A stretch of 64,000 nt of DNA from Nymphaea colorata (Eukaryota; Streptophyta; Magnoliopsida; Nymphaeales; Nymphaeaceae): NCBI RefSeq assembly GCF_008831285.2, contig NC_045151.1, positions 6,337,682-6,401,681 of the forward strand, in the 5' to 3' direction. The notes beneath the pieces were generated by a model. It worked only from the letters and a program-made list of their open reading frames with translations. It did no database searches and was not told the origin of the DNA. Positions 62,529-64,000 of the stretch are shown here, one piece after another. A program made the translations under genes and the position numbers. Numbering within the stretch: the stretch's first letter is position 1; every line of letters starts with the position of its first letter.

Positions 62529-64000
62529 TCAAAAGCAGCATCTCACATGACTTTATTAGCTGCACGGCTGCCTGATAAAACTCATACAAGCATAAAGAAG
62601 AAAGCTAATAACTAGTATATAACTAAGATATATCTAATAAATAATATATAACTAACAACAGCATTCCTCAACAGAAAAAGCATGGCTCGGACAGAACAGA
62701 AATACTACATAAATTAACAAATAACATTATAACAATTTCACGACATAAAGAAGCAAAAGGAGATAAAATATCTTAACGAAAAAAATAACAACAATGAAAA
62801 GGTGAAAAACGGCAGAACGGCATGCACAAATTGGGGCAAATCAGTAGGAAATAGGCCAACACATGAAAAAAAACAAAATAAACAAGATATTAAACATGAA
62901 AACATTCTGAAGAAACAAAAAAAAAAAAAGTTTTGCAAAATCACGTCGTTGTTGCCGATTCACAAGCTCGCCGTCGAAAATCACCACTGCTGTCACCGAC
63001 TTGATGCTCACTGTCGCTGTCGTCGATTCAATCACCATCATCGAACTCTAAGGTCGCCAGGGGATGAAGGAGGGAGGGCCGCCATGAAAATCAGATTCTT
63101 GCCGGATTGGTTGGAACTTGGAACTCATTGTCACAGAAAACGCGTATTAATTGAAAAAATATGTTAAATACGTGAAAAATAAGTAAGCCGTATAAAATGG
63201 CATGTAGATGCATCTTTCTTTTAAAAGCACCAGAAAATAAAAAACGTGAAACAAAGGCACATTATATGCATTTTTTATTAATTTTATTTTTTTTATAATT
63301 TTCAGGATTTATTAAATGTTTTAAATTTAAAAAAAAAATCGCAATTTTTCCAAGATATTCCCGAGACATACAACTTTGTCGTATTATACCTGAAAAATCC
63401 CTCGCCGTATAACACCCATACACGATATATGTGACAATGGTTGAAAGTCTGATCGGAAGTTGTGAGAGAGGTAGAGGGAGGTGAGCGGCACTCCAAGTTC
63501 ACGCGTGAAAGGGTTAAACCTAAAACCGTGAGCTTTAAAAAGTCAAGCTTAAAAGTTTAAGTTCAAAAAAGGGACAAAAGTGTGCTCGGTGCGCACACGG
63601 ATGAAACTCACCCGAGTCGGTGCCTGTAAAAAGGCAACTCTCAGTCTAAACCCGTGTGGTCAGCCGCATGGGACTCACTTGGTGCAGCATTGGTGGCGCG
63701 TCCAAGGCAAATTTGCACGCACAAGTGCACACACATCATGTCGACATGCGTGCGGGTGCCTAACTCAAGCACTCAGGTGACTTAGGTAAGCATTGTTCAA
63801 GAATGTGACACATCACATGGGGCTAGGTCACTGGCACCAGGTAATGGCGTTTAAGAAAGTACCTCGGCAATGCACTAGAAACTGAAAGTTGACTACATCC
63901 ATGCAGATTAGACTTCAGCTCAGCAGTGTTACTAGATGGGTTACAAACTGACAGATCGATTAATCACAATATTGATCCACATTATCAAATTTACACAGAT
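61969..64000. other. AT-rich stretch, probably OLA1 intron; no exon recognised
   Basis: It has a TA-rich microsatellite (62469-62524), a GTCG-rich patch at 62945-63060, and a GC-richer block at 63575-63780 with GCACACGG, CCCGAGTCGGTGC and TGCACGCACAAGTGCACAC words, probably transposon-derived. No coding exon of OLA1 or of another gene was found. Confidence 0.5.
62469..62524. repeat. (TA)n microsatellite
   Basis: A TA tract of about 56 bases with a single GA interruption. Confidence 0.95.

Overview
The window is nuclear DNA of a flowering plant. Its genes have GT-AG introns, one product is a chloroplast photosystem II protein with a transit peptide, another belongs to a plant-only receptor-kinase family, and the long spaces between genes are AT-rich and full of decayed plant transposons. 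I cannot name the species from the sequence alone.

Three genes are supported. (1) 213-5628, minus strand: a complete three-exon leucine-rich-repeat receptor pseudokinase that closely resembles Arabidopsis GHR1, with a 1063-residue predicted product. A GC-rich island with a TATA-like site near 8480 may be its promoter, which would imply a long leader with at least one intron. (2) 31144-34750, plus strand: psbR, the 10 kDa photosystem II polypeptide, in five exons giving 141 residues. (3) 61518-61968, minus strand: the last two coding exons of OLA1, the YchF-type ATPase/GTPase. The rest of that gene is not in the window.

The remainder is mostly transposon wreckage. Region by region: 9.0-13.8 kb is intergenic, with one small inverted-repeat element. 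14.1-14.9 kb is a GAGCTCG-rich hAT-like end. It abuts a minus-strand Ty3/gypsy relic (14.9-18.0 kb, with LTR sequence to its right). 22.6-25.6 kb is a minus-strand CACTA (En/Spm) relic that has lost the catalytic core of its tnp2 transposase; possible subterminal regions lie near 20.0 and 28.5 kb. psbR occupies 31.1-34.75 kb and carries a small element in intron 1; a CACTA-like scrap and a 155 bp MITE with 9 bp target duplications lie just downstream. 37.0-37.6 kb is a three-copy tandem repeat. 39.6-42.1 kb is a cluster of very long microsatellites. 42.2-49.9 kb is a plus-strand LINE relic split by a 2.7 kb solo LTR with TATTT target duplications. 51.6-58.4 kb is a degenerate Ty1/copia element with both LTRs. 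58.4-61.5 kb and 62.0-64.0 kb hold no recognised gene apart from OLA1.

The genes do not form a functional unit: they are unrelated housekeeping or signalling loci separated by repeats. I found no evidence for a new gene system. The most informative structures are the nested LTR-in-LINE insertion, the tnp2 core deletion, the 9 bp-TSD MITE, and several short, very similar tandem duplications (63, 66, 115 and about 225 bp) scattered through the dead sequence.
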